Positions 8,041 through 15,618 of a stretch of DNA of 34,608 bases are shown here, in pieces (positions within the stretch are counted from its first letter, which is position 1; each line of letters starts with the position of its first letter). The notes beneath the pieces were generated by a model. That model was not told where the DNA came from and ran no database searches. It worked only from the letters and a program-made list of their open reading frames with translations. Both the position numbers and the translations under genes were made by a program. The stretch comes from a virus, in the IMG/VR virus record IMGVR_UViG_3300047320_000115, positions 1-34,608 of that record. One strand, written 5' to 3'.

Positions 8041-8510
8041 TGGGCTTTCCCTGCGCGGTAAAGAGCTATTGCGGCAAGCACTTCTGCGTGCCGTGCAGCA
8101 ACGTGGAGGTTGTGAGCGTCCAGAATCAGTTCGGCTTCTTCTTCGCTGATTGAACCGTCCTCCAGCGCCTTGGCGATCGCCTGGTCGACGCAACCGCGTT
8201 TTGCCGCTACCTGTAGCGATCGAGCGTATAGCTCGACGTTGTCTAGCGTTTCAGGATCAGCCACTGGAACGAACAACCCGCCGTACATTGAGGCGACGTA
8301 GTTGGGGAAGTGGTGAGTTCCGCAATCCTGTTCAAGCATGAAAACCTGAGAGTCACTGAGAGGACTGCATCCGGCGTTTTCGTAGGCATGGTTGTCGAAC
8401 TTCTTGAGCTTCAGCCCCAAGCGTGCAGCGGCGGCTTCGCGTCCGCCGGTATAGCTGCGGATGATCTCGCTCATGACTTCTTTGCGAGTGTCTAGGATCG
8501 GGCTTTTCAT
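8037..8510 (-). CDS. YmfL/CII-like phage regulatory protein
   Basis: A 157-residue protein. Its first half follows the YmfL/phage CII-type regulator pattern: IIRSYTGGREAAAARLGLKLKKFDNHAYE, then PLSDSQVFMLEQDCGTHHFPNYVASMYGGLFVPV. A helix-turn-helix-like fold would occupy about residues 15-45. In HP1/186-type phages a CII-like protein at this position activates lysogeny genes, which is the likely role. The start is taken as the ATG at 8510; an internal ATG at 8474 cannot be excluded. It is the second gene of the early operon, 29 bases after the Cro-like gene. Confidence 0.75.
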   Translation of the reverse strand: MKSPILDTRKEVMSEIIRSYTGGREAAAARLGLKLKKFDNHAYENAGCSPLSDSQVFMLEQDCGTHHFPNYVASMYGGLFVPVADPETLDNVELYARSLQVAAKRGCVDQAIAKALEDGSISEEEAELILDAHNLHVAARHAEVLAAIALYRAGKAQ

Positions 8511-8539
8511 CTTCTACTGTTCCCTGTGGAGCGCCGCTA

Positions 8540-8740
8540 TTACTGTTCGATTACGCCGTCTTTAATCCCAAGTAGCACGGCGGCGCGATGTGCCTCCCCA
8601 CGGCGACCTTTGATCCGACCGTTCAATAGGTCGCTGACTAAATTTTTGTTCAGGCCGTGTTTGCGGCTGAACTCTGCAATGCTGACGCCTTTTCGATCGA
8701 GCGCCGCCCGGGCTTGCTCGTGCGTAACGGTGGCGGGCAT
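8540..8740 (-). CDS. Cro-like DNA-binding protein, first gene of the early operon
   Basis: A 66-residue protein that is essentially one helix-turn-helix: GVSIAEFSRKHGLNKNLVSDL followed by LNGRIKGRRGEAHRAAVLLG. This resembles the small DNA-binding proteins found opposite the repressor in many Proteobacterial phages. A GGGGAG ribosome site lies 5 bases before the ATG. It is read divergently from the repressor, across a 92-base switch region with a palindromic operator, so a Cro/Apl-type role in promoting lytic growth is likely. Excisionase activity, as for P2 Cox, is possible. Confidence 0.85.
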   Translation of the reverse strand: MPATVTHEQARAALDRKGVSIAEFSRKHGLNKNLVSDLLNGRIKGRRGEAHRAAVLLGIKDGVIEQ

Positions 8741-8786
8741 AGTGCTCCCCTTGTTCGTTTCTGTTTGTTTGCGTTTGTCTGTGGTG

Positions 8787-8815
8787 ATTCTTGGTCAGAA
8801 AAATGATCAAGTCAA
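8787..8815 (-). promoter_or_regulatory. Early lytic promoter (PR-like)
   Basis: On the minus strand there is a TTGACT -35 (8810-8815), a 17-base spacer and an AAGAAT -10 (8787-8792), pointing at the Cro-like gene. The spacer is covered by the palindromic operator at 8790-8811, as expected for a repressor-controlled promoter. Confidence 0.6.
8790..8811. promoter_or_regulatory. Palindromic operator of the lysis-lysogeny switch
   Basis: A 22-bp imperfect palindrome: half sites CTTGgTCA and TGAtCAAG around GAAAAA. It sits between the -35 and -10 of the early promoter. A second dyad, GTCA-N7-TGAC (8811-8825), abuts it. These are the best candidate binding sites for the repressor and the Cro-like protein. 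Confidence 0.6.
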
Positions 8816-8832
8816 TGGTGGTGACTAAAAAA

Positions 8833-9180
8833 ATGCTCATAGCGGAACGAGTTGGTGAACGTCTCAGGGAAGAGCGCGAGCGCTTGGGGTTAAATCAAAC
8901 TGATTTTGGCGTGCTGCTGGGTGTTAGCAGGGGCACGCAGAAGAACTACGAATTGGGAGCAAGCTCGCTTGATCTTCGCTACGTCACCGCACTTGAGGAA
9001 CGCGGTGTTGATGCTGCTTATGTGCTCACCGGCCGGCGATCGACTCCACTGGGTCAACTTTTCAGCGCTGCAGAAGAACAGTTAATTGCCCAGTTCAGAG
9101 CCATATCTGATGAAGATCAAAAGGCGATTCGGCGTTTCCTCGAAGCCATGGCAGATGACGCCGCTCGCCAGCGGAAGTAA
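8833..9180 (+). CDS. XRE-family phage repressor (CI-like)
   Basis: A 115-residue repressor from the chosen start, with an N-terminal helix-turn-helix (RLREERERLGLNQTDFGVLL, then GVSRGTQKNYELG). A short helical tail (AAEEQLIAQFRAISDEDQKA) probably mediates dimerisation. There is no S24/LexA peptidase domain: no Ser-Lys dyad region, and the protein is too short. RecA-driven self-cleavage is therefore not expected. Possible starts are the TTG at 8791 and ATGs at 8803, 8815 and 8833. I prefer 8833 because GGTGAC precedes it at reasonable spacing and the upstream part is occupied by the operator; the longer 129-residue form cannot be excluded. Confidence 0.85.
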   Translation: MLIAERVGERLREERERLGLNQTDFGVLLGVSRGTQKNYELGASSLDLRYVTALEERGVDAAYVLTGRRSTPLGQLFSAAEEQLIAQFRAISDEDQKAIRRFLEAMADDAARQRK

Positions 9181-9281
9181 CTCGCAACAATGCACCTGAC
9201 TCATTAGTCGCACCTCTGTTTCAATGCGGTTTGCCGCCCCGATAACGTCGATTCAGCAATGCACTTTATGGAGTAGTAAGC

Positions 9282-9467
9282 ATGTTGGATCGCAAGAAGA
9301 ACGATCGCGTCGAGTTCGAAAACTTCGAGTTGGAAACAGCGGGACTAACCAGCATCGAGCGTCGTCTGATCGATCTATATCGTCGGCTTACCCAGGTTGA
9401 ACAGCAGCAGGTTCGCCGGTTAGCCGAGATAATGGCAATCAACCCAAAGGAACCCTTGGGGGGCTGA
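9282..9467 (+). CDS. Small protein resembling the repressor C-terminal tail
   Basis: A 61-residue protein with a GGAG ribosome site 7 bases before its ATG. Residues 24-51 (TSIERRLIDLYRRLTQVEQQ, then QVRRLAEIMA) align without gaps with the tail of the upstream repressor (SAAEEQLIAQFRAISDEDQK, then AIRRFLEAMA). The DNA-binding domain is absent. It follows the repressor by 101 bases on the same strand, so both could be on one transcript. A partner or titrator of the repressor through the shared helical segment is a reasonable inference, but no function is shown. Confidence 0.7.
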   Translation: MLDRKKNDRVEFENFELETAGLTSIERRLIDLYRRLTQVEQQQVRRLAEIMAINPKEPLGG

Positions 9468-9522
9468 ACGTCATTCGGTGAATGATCCCGATCGCCGACG
9501 CTTTAGCGTTGGCGGTTTGTAC

Positions 9523-9780
9523 CTACGCCACCGCCTGCGATCCCAACTGCTCGAAAAGCTCCCGCTGTTTCGCTCTGGGCATCTCGCGCAGACGATCCAT
9601 CAACATGCGTTCGAACGTCTGCGATGACGGACTGAGCGTGTGGGAGAACGTCAGATTCGCCACCCAAGTGTGCCCGCACTTCGCGTCCAGGCACTGGCAA
9701 TAGAGTTTTACAAACTCCGTCGTGACCTCTTCCCGTGAAGCAATCCGGCCTTTGTGGCCGCACTTGCATACAACTCTCAT
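9523..9780 (-). CDS. ogr: Ogr/Delta-type late-gene transcription activator
   Basis: An 85-residue P2 Ogr/P4 Delta homologue. It has the small zinc-binding fold with CKC near the N-terminus (Cys5, Cys7) and CLDAKCGHTW (C-x4-C), then NLTFSHTLSPSS. In P2 this protein contacts RNA polymerase alpha and activates the late promoters; here it should drive the portal/terminase and scaffold-onward operons. The first cysteine pair is C-x-C rather than the C-x2-C of P2. The start at 9780 is set by a GGGAGG ribosome site; longer frames read into spacer. It lies just downstream of the portal gene, whereas in P2 ogr is at the other end of the late region. Confidence 0.88.
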   Translation of the reverse strand: MRVVCKCGHKGRIASREEVTTEFVKLYCQCLDAKCGHTWVANLTFSHTLSPSSQTFERMLMDRLREMPRAKQRELFEQLGSQAVA

Positions 9781-9817
9781 AGTGTCCCTCCCCAGGGGCA
9801 GCTGATCGCCACCATAT

Positions 9818-9837
9818 TGCCACATTTTGTAGTGGCA
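9818..9837. promoter_or_regulatory. Inverted repeat between portal and ogr
   Basis: TGCCAC-N8-GTGGCA lies in the 75-bp gap before ogr. A second copy of TGTAGTGGC occurs at 9859-9867, over the portal stop. It may be an activator or terminator-like site; there is no T tract on either side. Confidence 0.35.
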
Positions 9838-9855
9838 TTTGCTTCGAAAAGTGTT

Positions 9856-10884
9856 TCATGTAGTGGCTTCCACTGCATCTGGTGCGAGTTTCCAGCTAAA
9901 GCGCCTGTCTTCTCGCAGTCGATCGTTTAACTGGTTAAACAGCTGGCAGATCGGGCGAATCTCGTTGCTGGTGTACACGCGATCGATCTTCTCAATGTCG
10001 CCAAATCCGCCGGTGTTTTCCGGGATGATGCCGGCCAGCGCAGGGTTCATTCGCCAGGCTGCAATGACGTCGTTCCGGGTGATGTTCTTCACCTTCTCCA
10101 GTTCGTCTTTCGCCTGAAAGTCACCCACGGGAATGATCTGAATCGCGTTCTCTTTGCCATTGGGGATGTTGACGAACATCGATCGGAAGTTGCCCACGCC
10201 CTTGCTCGCGCTGATCTGGGCGCGCAGTTCTTCTTCGTCCTCTTCCGTCAGATCGGGATCGTTGGTGTAGAAGATGTAGCCGGCGTGCGCGCCGTTGCTG
10301 TAGTAGCGCCGGCGGAAGAGGGTAGCGGCCTCATTCAGCAGCAGCGCCTGCAGGCCGCCCAGATAGTCTGGAATCCCGTAAATGTTCTGTTCCACGTCGT
10401 AGTCCAGAACGTGGGAGATTTCGTGCGCCTCGAACTCCATCTCCTTATTGTCGGGGAGCAGCATCATGAAGCCGCCGTCGACCTTCACGCGCATGTTGAT
10501 CGCTGGCAGGTGCTGCAACTCCAGCACTTGGCCGAATGCGTTGGTGTCGTTGTAGAAGTACGCTTCGCCGAACACCATGTAGTCCAGGCCGGCGCGCCCC
10601 ATCGTCTCTGTGCTGCAGCCAGCCGAGGCGATGAACTCACGCAACAGCAGGTTGCGCTTGAACTTCGGAATGGCGCCGTGGTGCGCGTTGGCGCGCAATA
10701 GCTTGGCCAGACCAGCCCGGGACACTGGCGGCTTGTAGATCTTGCCGTCGTCGCTGGGAAACACGCCCACGTATTCGCCGATGTTGCCCGACAGCACCTG
10801 TTCCGGCTCCCCGAACGTAAATGAGCGCATCGGCTGCTGCTGTGGTTGGGCTACGTGGTGCTTTCTGCGTTTGCGGTTGGCCAT
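9856..10884 (-). CDS. Q: Phage portal protein (P2 gpQ / PBSX type)
   Basis: A 342-residue portal protein, the dodecameric ring at the head vertex through which DNA is packaged. It shows PBSX/P2-type portal features: GEPEQVLSGN near the N-terminus, PPVSRAGLAKLLRANAHHG, AGLDYMVFGEAYF, DVEQNIYGIPDYLGG and ITRNDVIAAWRMNPALAGII. The length matches P2 gpQ (344). The ATG at 10884 is inside the open frame of the terminase gene, so the two overlap by 248 bases. It is the second gene of the minus-strand packaging operon. Confidence 0.95.
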   Translation of the reverse strand: MANRKRRKHHVAQPQQQPMRSFTFGEPEQVLSGNIGEYVGVFPSDDGKIYKPPVSRAGLAKLLRANAHHGAIPKFKRNLLLREFIASAGCSTETMGRAGLDYMVFGEAYFYNDTNAFGQVLELQHLPAINMRVKVDGGFMMLLPDNKEMEFEAHEISHVLDYDVEQNIYGIPDYLGGLQALLLNEAATLFRRRYYSNGAHAGYIFYTNDPDLTEEDEEELRAQISASKGVGNFRSMFVNIPNGKENAIQIIPVGDFQAKDELEKVKNITRNDVIAAWRMNPALAGIIPENTGGFGDIEKIDRVYTSNEIRPICQLFNQLNDRLREDRRFSWKLAPDAVEATT

Positions 10885-12679
10885 GGCTGCTCTGGTTACT
10901 CGTGACGTAGCGGCTACGACGCCGCTTGTTGGTGTTCAAAGGTTCGTTGGACAGGGCGTGCATCACCGCCCAGGCAATGTCGGCGTGACCGGTGGCTTCG
11001 GTACGGGATGCGCTGTAGGTGATCTGACCGCTGTTGGTGGCGCCGCGCTTGATGGTCAGGAAGGCCTGGGCGATATCCGTCCATCCGGCGTCCCACTCGA
11101 TGCGACTGCCTTGAATCGTGTCCTGGGCTTTGAGCACCAGGGCGTTTTTCGCTTCCAAGCTGTAGTGAATCGGTGTCGCCTTGGCGTAGAAGTCGCGCAC
11201 CAGGTCGAAAACGCCGTAACCCACGCCGGTGACATCGATGCCGATGTGCTGCACGTTGAAGCGCTCGGTCAGCTTCTTGACCTGCGAGGCCTGGTAGGTG
11301 AACGAATGGCCCCGCCAGCTGTGTTTCTCCAGGATCCGGAACTTCGCCCCGGGTTCGAGCGGTGGCGCGATGACCACACAGGTGGCGTCGTCGCGGGTGC
11401 GACTCGGGTCGTACCCTAGCCACACCGGGCTGTTGCCGAACGGGCGATCCAGATCCGGGTTGTAGTCCTCCCACAACGACAGATCCGAGTAGCAGCGCTC
11501 CAGATCCTTGAGACTGAACGCGCTTTGGGTGCTGTCTATGAACTTGCAGTAGAACAGCTGCTGAAACTTGTCCTCGTCGTATTCCAGCTGCAGCTGCTCC
11601 AGGTCGAACAAATCGCAACCGCCGGCGATCGCATCGTCCAGGGTGATCGTTTTGCGCCACTGGCCGTCCGGACACAGCGCGCCCTGTGTGTAGGCCGTTT
11701 CGCTCGGCCACACACCGCCGGCCTTCTTGCCGCGCTTGCTGTTGCGGAACTCTTCGCCCGACCAGAACGGATACGCCTGGTGCGACACGGCGCTGGGCGT
11801 CGAGAAATAGGTTTTGCGCCACTTCTTGTGGGTGCCCATGGCGCTGGCCACGGTGCTGAGTTTTTCGAAGTCGCGAATCCAGAAATATTCGTCCACGTAG
11901 ACGTGGCCGTGGTAGCCCTGGGCGGTGCTGCTGTTGGTGCTGAGAAAGCGCAGCTCGGCGCCGTTGCTCAGGGTGATCGGGTTACCGGTCAGCTCAATAT
12001 CAAACCATTGCTTGGCGAACTGGATGATGTAGCTGCGGAAGATCTCGGACTGCGATCGGCTGGCCGACAGGAATACCTGGTTATCACCGCTCAACACGGC
12101 GTCCATGAACGCTTCGCCGGCGAAGTAGTAGGTCAGGCCGACCTGACGGCTTTTGAGGATGTTCCGGACACGGCGGGTCAGCGGGTTCTGTTTCGCCTCG
12201 AACAGTTCTTTCTGGTAGCCGTACATTTTCGAGATGAACTTATCCAGGAAGTCCACTTCGGTCAGGCCGCTGATGTCGTTCTTGGCCTTCTTTTCGCGCT
12301 TCTTGCCGGCGCCTTCACCGCGTTCACGACGTTGACCAGGCTGGCGTTCGCGAGGCTCCCCCGGTGCGTCCGACGGCGCAGCCTGTGCAGGCTTGGCCGC
12401 AAGTTTTTTCAGCCGCTCAAGCAGGCTTGTCAGCCGCTCCAGTTCGTCCAGTTCGGCTTTCGTCAGCGGCTCGATCTTCTCCAGAATCAAGGTGATTCGC
12501 CGGTTGACCGCGCTCAACGGTTCTTCATCCGTCAGCATCTCGTCCCAGCCGCCTTGGCGGATCCAGTAGTAGACGATACGGATATTTGGCAGCTTCAAAT
12601 GCGCCTGGATTTCCTTCACCGAACAGCGGCGCAGGTAGAGGCGTTTTGCGGCTTCTTTGACTTCGGTCGGGTAGTTCAT
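10637..12679 (-). CDS. P: Terminase large subunit (P2 gpP), frame overruns into portal
   Basis: The ATPase/nuclease that packages DNA. An N-terminal helix-turn-helix (CSVKEIQAHLKL) is followed by a charged linker, a Walker A-like SRQVGLTYY region, a Walker B VYVDEYF, and RNase H-type nuclease acidic residues in GYDPSRTRDD, IGIDVTGVG and GHADIAWA. The start is set at 12679 (MNYPTEVKEA). P2 gpP has 590 residues. Here the family-like part ends near 10905 (HALSNEPL, about residue 591), but the frame continues about 89 residues over the portal gene to 10637. Either the long overlap is natural or a small indel near 10880-10920 has removed the normal stop. Confidence 0.92.
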   Translation of the reverse strand: MNYPTEVKEAAKRLYLRRCSVKEIQAHLKLPNIRIVYYWIRQGGWDEMLTDEEPLSAVNRRITLILEKIEPLTKAELDELERLTSLLERLKKLAAKPAQAAPSDAPGEPRERQPGQRRERGEGAGKKREKKAKNDISGLTEVDFLDKFISKMYGYQKELFEAKQNPLTRRVRNILKSRQVGLTYYFAGEAFMDAVLSGDNQVFLSASRSQSEIFRSYIIQFAKQWFDIELTGNPITLSNGAELRFLSTNSSTAQGYHGHVYVDEYFWIRDFEKLSTVASAMGTHKKWRKTYFSTPSAVSHQAYPFWSGEEFRNSKRGKKAGGVWPSETAYTQGALCPDGQWRKTITLDDAIAGGCDLFDLEQLQLEYDEDKFQQLFYCKFIDSTQSAFSLKDLERCYSDLSLWEDYNPDLDRPFGNSPVWLGYDPSRTRDDATCVVIAPPLEPGAKFRILEKHSWRGHSFTYQASQVKKLTERFNVQHIGIDVTGVGYGVFDLVRDFYAKATPIHYSLEAKNALVLKAQDTIQGSRIEWDAGWTDIAQAFLTIKRGATNSGQITYSASRTEATGHADIAWAVMHALSNEPLNTNKRRRSRYVTSNQSSHGQPQTQKAPRSPTTAAADALIYVRGAGTGAVGQHRRIRGRVSQRRRQDLQAASVPGWSGQAIARQRAPRRHSEVQAQPAVA

Positions 12680-12772
12680 GGGCCGCAGTCTATGCGGCGA
12701 AAACGCCGGAAACGCGGGGTTAAATCCCATCATTCGCCTATATCCGGAAAATAGGAGATCGCCGAAAACTAA

Positions 12773-12794
12773 CCGTTTGTTTGGGGCAAATCGG
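12773..12794. promoter_or_regulatory. Imperfect dyad in the divergent late-promoter region
   Basis: The 162-bp gap between the terminase (minus) and scaffold (plus) genes must hold both late promoters. CCGTTTG and CAAATCGG flank TTTGGGG in an imperfect dyad, a candidate Ogr-type activator site. I did not find the P2 TGT-N12-ACA consensus in this gap. Confidence 0.35.
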
Positions 12795-12841
12795 CTCCCT
12801 ATCGTGGCGGCTCATTCAGTGATTGAGCGCAGTTATCCACC

Positions 12842-13783
12842 ATGCCCCGTTCCCTTATCTCCTACTGGAAACGTGTTGCCACCAGCGGCCCGACCGTCGA
12901 TGGCCGCGAGATTCTGCCCCAGGAGCTGCGCGACATCGCTGAGACCTACACCCCGGCCAAATACACCGCTGTGATCTGGTGTGACCACGAACGCTGGACA
13001 GGCTCGCACGGCACCGTATTTGCCGTGCGCCTGGTGGAAGAGGATGAGGATCTGGAACCGGGGCAAATTGCCCTGGAAGCGCAGCTGAAACCGAATGACC
13101 GCCTGCTGTACCTCAACGATCAGGGCCAGAAGCTGTTCAGCAGCATCGAAATCACCCCGAATTTTGCCGGCAGCGGCAAGGCCTATCTGACCGGGCTGGC
13201 GGTGACTGATTCGCCGGCCAGCCTCGGCACGCAAGAGCTGTATTTCTCCAACCGAACCAGCCGCGCCGCGTACTACGCCGCATCGCTGGAGTTAGGCCCG
13301 CTACCCGTGACTAAGACCAAATCTGAGACCGAGCCGCAGGGCGAGATCGGGCGCCTCGCCGCCATGTTCACCCGCCTGTTCAAGCGTTTCGGCATTGAAG
13401 AAACGTCCGCCGAAACCACCCCGCAAACCCCAACCGAGAGCAAACCCCCAATGGATGAAGCTACCGCAACGGCTTTGAAAGCCCTGCTGGCCCAGCTGCT
13501 GGTCGTCGCTGCCGGCATTCAGGCCGTGATCGAGCCTGCCGCCGAAGACGCACCAGAACCCGATCAAGCCCCGATCGATGACGTCAGCGCTGCAGTGGAC
13601 GAGATCGTCACCACCGCCGAGGAAGAGCGCGAATTCAAGCGCAACGGCGGCGGTAACAAGGCAGTGCTGGCGGCGCTTGGCAACCTGCAAAAGCAGTTCT
13701 CCGCACTGCAGAACACCAGCACTGGTCGTCAGTTGCCGCGTACCACTGGCGCCACTGACAAAACCAAAGCGCGGGTACTCTGA
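12842..13783 (+). CDS. O: Capsid scaffolding protein with serine protease domain (P2 gpO)
   Basis: A 313-residue scaffold/protease that shapes the procapsid and trims head proteins and itself. The protease part is about residues 1-150. Candidate catalytic residues matching the P2 Asp/His/Ser arrangement are Asp20 (GPTVDGREI), His49 (IWCDHERW) and a serine in TDSPASLGT (124-127). The C-terminal scaffold part (about 200-313) is Ala/Glu-rich and helical, and contains AEEEREFKRNGGGNKAVLAAL. It is the first gene of the long plus-strand late operon. Confidence 0.93.
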   Translation: MPRSLISYWKRVATSGPTVDGREILPQELRDIAETYTPAKYTAVIWCDHERWTGSHGTVFAVRLVEEDEDLEPGQIALEAQLKPNDRLLYLNDQGQKLFSSIEITPNFAGSGKAYLTGLAVTDSPASLGTQELYFSNRTSRAAYYAASLELGPLPVTKTKSETEPQGEIGRLAAMFTRLFKRFGIEETSAETTPQTPTESKPPMDEATATALKALLAQLLVVAAGIQAVIEPAAEDAPEPDQAPIDDVSAAVDEIVTTAEEEREFKRNGGGNKAVLAALGNLQKQFSALQNTSTGRQLPRTTGATDKTKARVL

Positions 13784-13785
13784 CC

Positions 13786-14805
13786 ATGGCCCGTTCTCTG
13801 AGCGCCTACGGCGCCAAGATGTACGCCGAAATGCAGCTGGCGATCGCCGAGACCTACGGTGTCGAGCTGGCCAGCAAGATGTTCTCTGTTGAACCGTCGA
13901 TCGCCCAGGAGCTGAACGACGCCATTACCGCCAAAGCGGACTTCCTGCAGCGCATCAACGTCATTCCGGTGACCGAGATCAAGGGCGAGAAGGTATTCAT
14001 TGGCGTGTCTGGCCCGGTGACTGGCCGCACCAACACCAAGACCACCGATCGCGTGGCGAAAGACGCTTCGGCGCTGGATAACAGCACCTACGAGCTGTCG
14101 TCGACTGAGTCGGACGTGGGACTGCCTTACGCGAAGATCGATGCCTGGGCCAAGTTCCCGGACTTCCATCAACGCTACTCGGCTGCCGTGCAGAAACAGA
14201 TCGCCCTGGATCGCATCATGGTCGGTTTCCATGGTGTGAAAGCGGCTGCACAGACCGACATCGAAGCCTATCCGATGCTGCAGGACGTGAACAAAGGCTG
14301 GCTGCAGCAGCTGCGTGAACAGGCGCCGCAACAGGTACTCAAGGAAGGCAAAACACCCGGCAAGGTCACCATGGGGCCGGGCGGTGATTACGAGAACCTG
14401 GACGGCCTGGTGCATGACACCAAGCAAATGGTGGACGAGCGTCTGCGCGACGGCGGCGACCTGGTGGCGATCATCGGCACCGACCTTCTGGCTGCTGACA
14501 AGGCGAAGCTGTACGCCAAACAGGGCGACACCCCGACCGAAAAAGAGCGCATTGAGGACGCCCAGGTGATCGCCACCTACGGTGGTCTGCCGAGCTTTAG
14601 CGTGCCGTTCTTCCCGGTCAACGGCGTGCTGGTCACCAGTTGGGACAACCTGTCGATTTACTTCCAGGACTCCAGCTGGCGCAAGCAAACCGTGGATAAC
14701 CCGAAGCGTTCCCGCGTTGAGGACTACAACAGCCGCAACGAGGGTTACGTGATCGAGCAACTGGAAAAAATCGCGCTGACCGAGAACGTGGAGCTGGTGA
14801 AGTGA
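13786..14805 (+). CDS. N: Major capsid protein (P2 gpN)
   Basis: A 339-residue major head protein of the P2 family (P2 gpN 357). It follows the scaffold by 2 bases. Typical family segments are LQRINVIPVTEIKGEKVFIG, DRIMVGFHGVKAA, LQDVNKGWLQQLRE, IIGTDLLAADK and NEGYVIEQLEKI. The N-terminal part is probably removed by gpO during maturation, as in P2. It overlaps the terminase small-subunit start by 4 bases (GTGA). Confidence 0.96.
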   Translation: MARSLSAYGAKMYAEMQLAIAETYGVELASKMFSVEPSIAQELNDAITAKADFLQRINVIPVTEIKGEKVFIGVSGPVTGRTNTKTTDRVAKDASALDNSTYELSSTESDVGLPYAKIDAWAKFPDFHQRYSAAVQKQIALDRIMVGFHGVKAAAQTDIEAYPMLQDVNKGWLQQLREQAPQQVLKEGKTPGKVTMGPGGDYENLDGLVHDTKQMVDERLRDGGDLVAIIGTDLLAADKAKLYAKQGDTPTEKERIEDAQVIATYGGLPSFSVPFFPVNGVLVTSWDNLSIYFQDSSWRKQTVDNPKRSRVEDYNSRNEGYVIEQLEKIALTENVELVK

Positions 14806-15521
14806 GCCTGGCCCTTGCCCACAAGCGCCGCATTTTGGCGCAGGGAACCGCTGCAGTGATCGCTGCTGCAGCGGCACCGCTGGCGTATTCGCCGGCGGAA
14901 GCCCTGAGCAGTCCGGCCAACGCGAAAAAGCACCTGCTGCTGATGGAAGCCTCGCTGGATGAAGACCTGAAGCGCCTGAGCGATTTGAAGAACTTGGCGA
15001 GCAAGCAAACGCTTAAGCGAGCTGAGTTGCTGCCCAAGTACCAGGACTTCATCCAGCGCTACATGGATTCGGGCCTGGTGATGCCGAACCGCGTATTGGT
15101 GCAGGTAATGATCTGGCTGTTCGACACCGAGCAATTCGAAGACGGCCTGGAACTGGCGGACTTCGCGATCGAGCAGGGCCAGGAGATGCCGGAGCGCTTC
15201 AAGCGCGACGTGCAGACCTTTGTCGCGGATGCAGTGATCGACTGGGCCTACGCCGAATACAACGCCCAGCGCAGCCCGGAACCGTACCTGTCCGATCTGC
15301 TGCCGCGTGTTGACGGTGAGTGGAATCTGCCCGAGCAGATCCCGAGCAAGTACCACAAGTTGATCGGCATGCGCGCCATGGAAAACGAGCAGTGGGAAAC
15401 CGCGCTTACGCACCTGGAGCGCTCCACTGAGCTTTACGCCAAAGCCGGCAACGAAACGCGTATAGCGAAATGCCGCAAGGCGATCGCCAAACAAACATCC
15501 GCCAACGACGGCGCGCAATAA
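14802..15521 (+). CDS. M: Terminase small subunit / endonuclease (P2 gpM)
   Basis: 239 residues. It follows the capsid gene with a GTG start overlapping the capsid stop, exactly as in P2-like phages. It contains SSPANAKKHLLLMEASLDED, LIQ-type helices (KYQDFIQRYMDSG) and VMIWLFDTEQFEDGLELADF, typical of the P2 terminase small/endonuclease subunit that works with the large subunit at cos. A 97-bp gap follows, holding a short GC hairpin but no gene. Confidence 0.92.
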   Translation: MSLALAHKRRILAQGTAAVIAAAAAPLAYSPAEALSSPANAKKHLLLMEASLDEDLKRLSDLKNLASKQTLKRAELLPKYQDFIQRYMDSGLVMPNRVLVQVMIWLFDTEQFEDGLELADFAIEQGQEMPERFKRDVQTFVADAVIDWAYAEYNAQRSPEPYLSDLLPRVDGEWNLPEQIPSKYHKLIGMRAMENEQWETALTHLERSTELYAKAGNETRIAKCRKAIAKQTSANDGAQ

Positions 15522-15618
15522 CCGACTACCCCCCCAGCGGGGAACTGTGGACGTGTGTCTGCCATTTATGGACAGCCCCACGAAAAACAGTCTCCCCGCC
15601 CTATTTGAGCGGTCAGCA

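Noticed and set aside
11525-12754. 409-codon plus-strand frame
   Set aside because: Antisense shadow of the terminase gene, caused by GC-rich codon bias; no family resemblance.
13729-14877. 382-codon minus-strand frame over the capsid gene
   Set aside because: Antisense to a firmly identified capsid gene; composition typical of a shadow.
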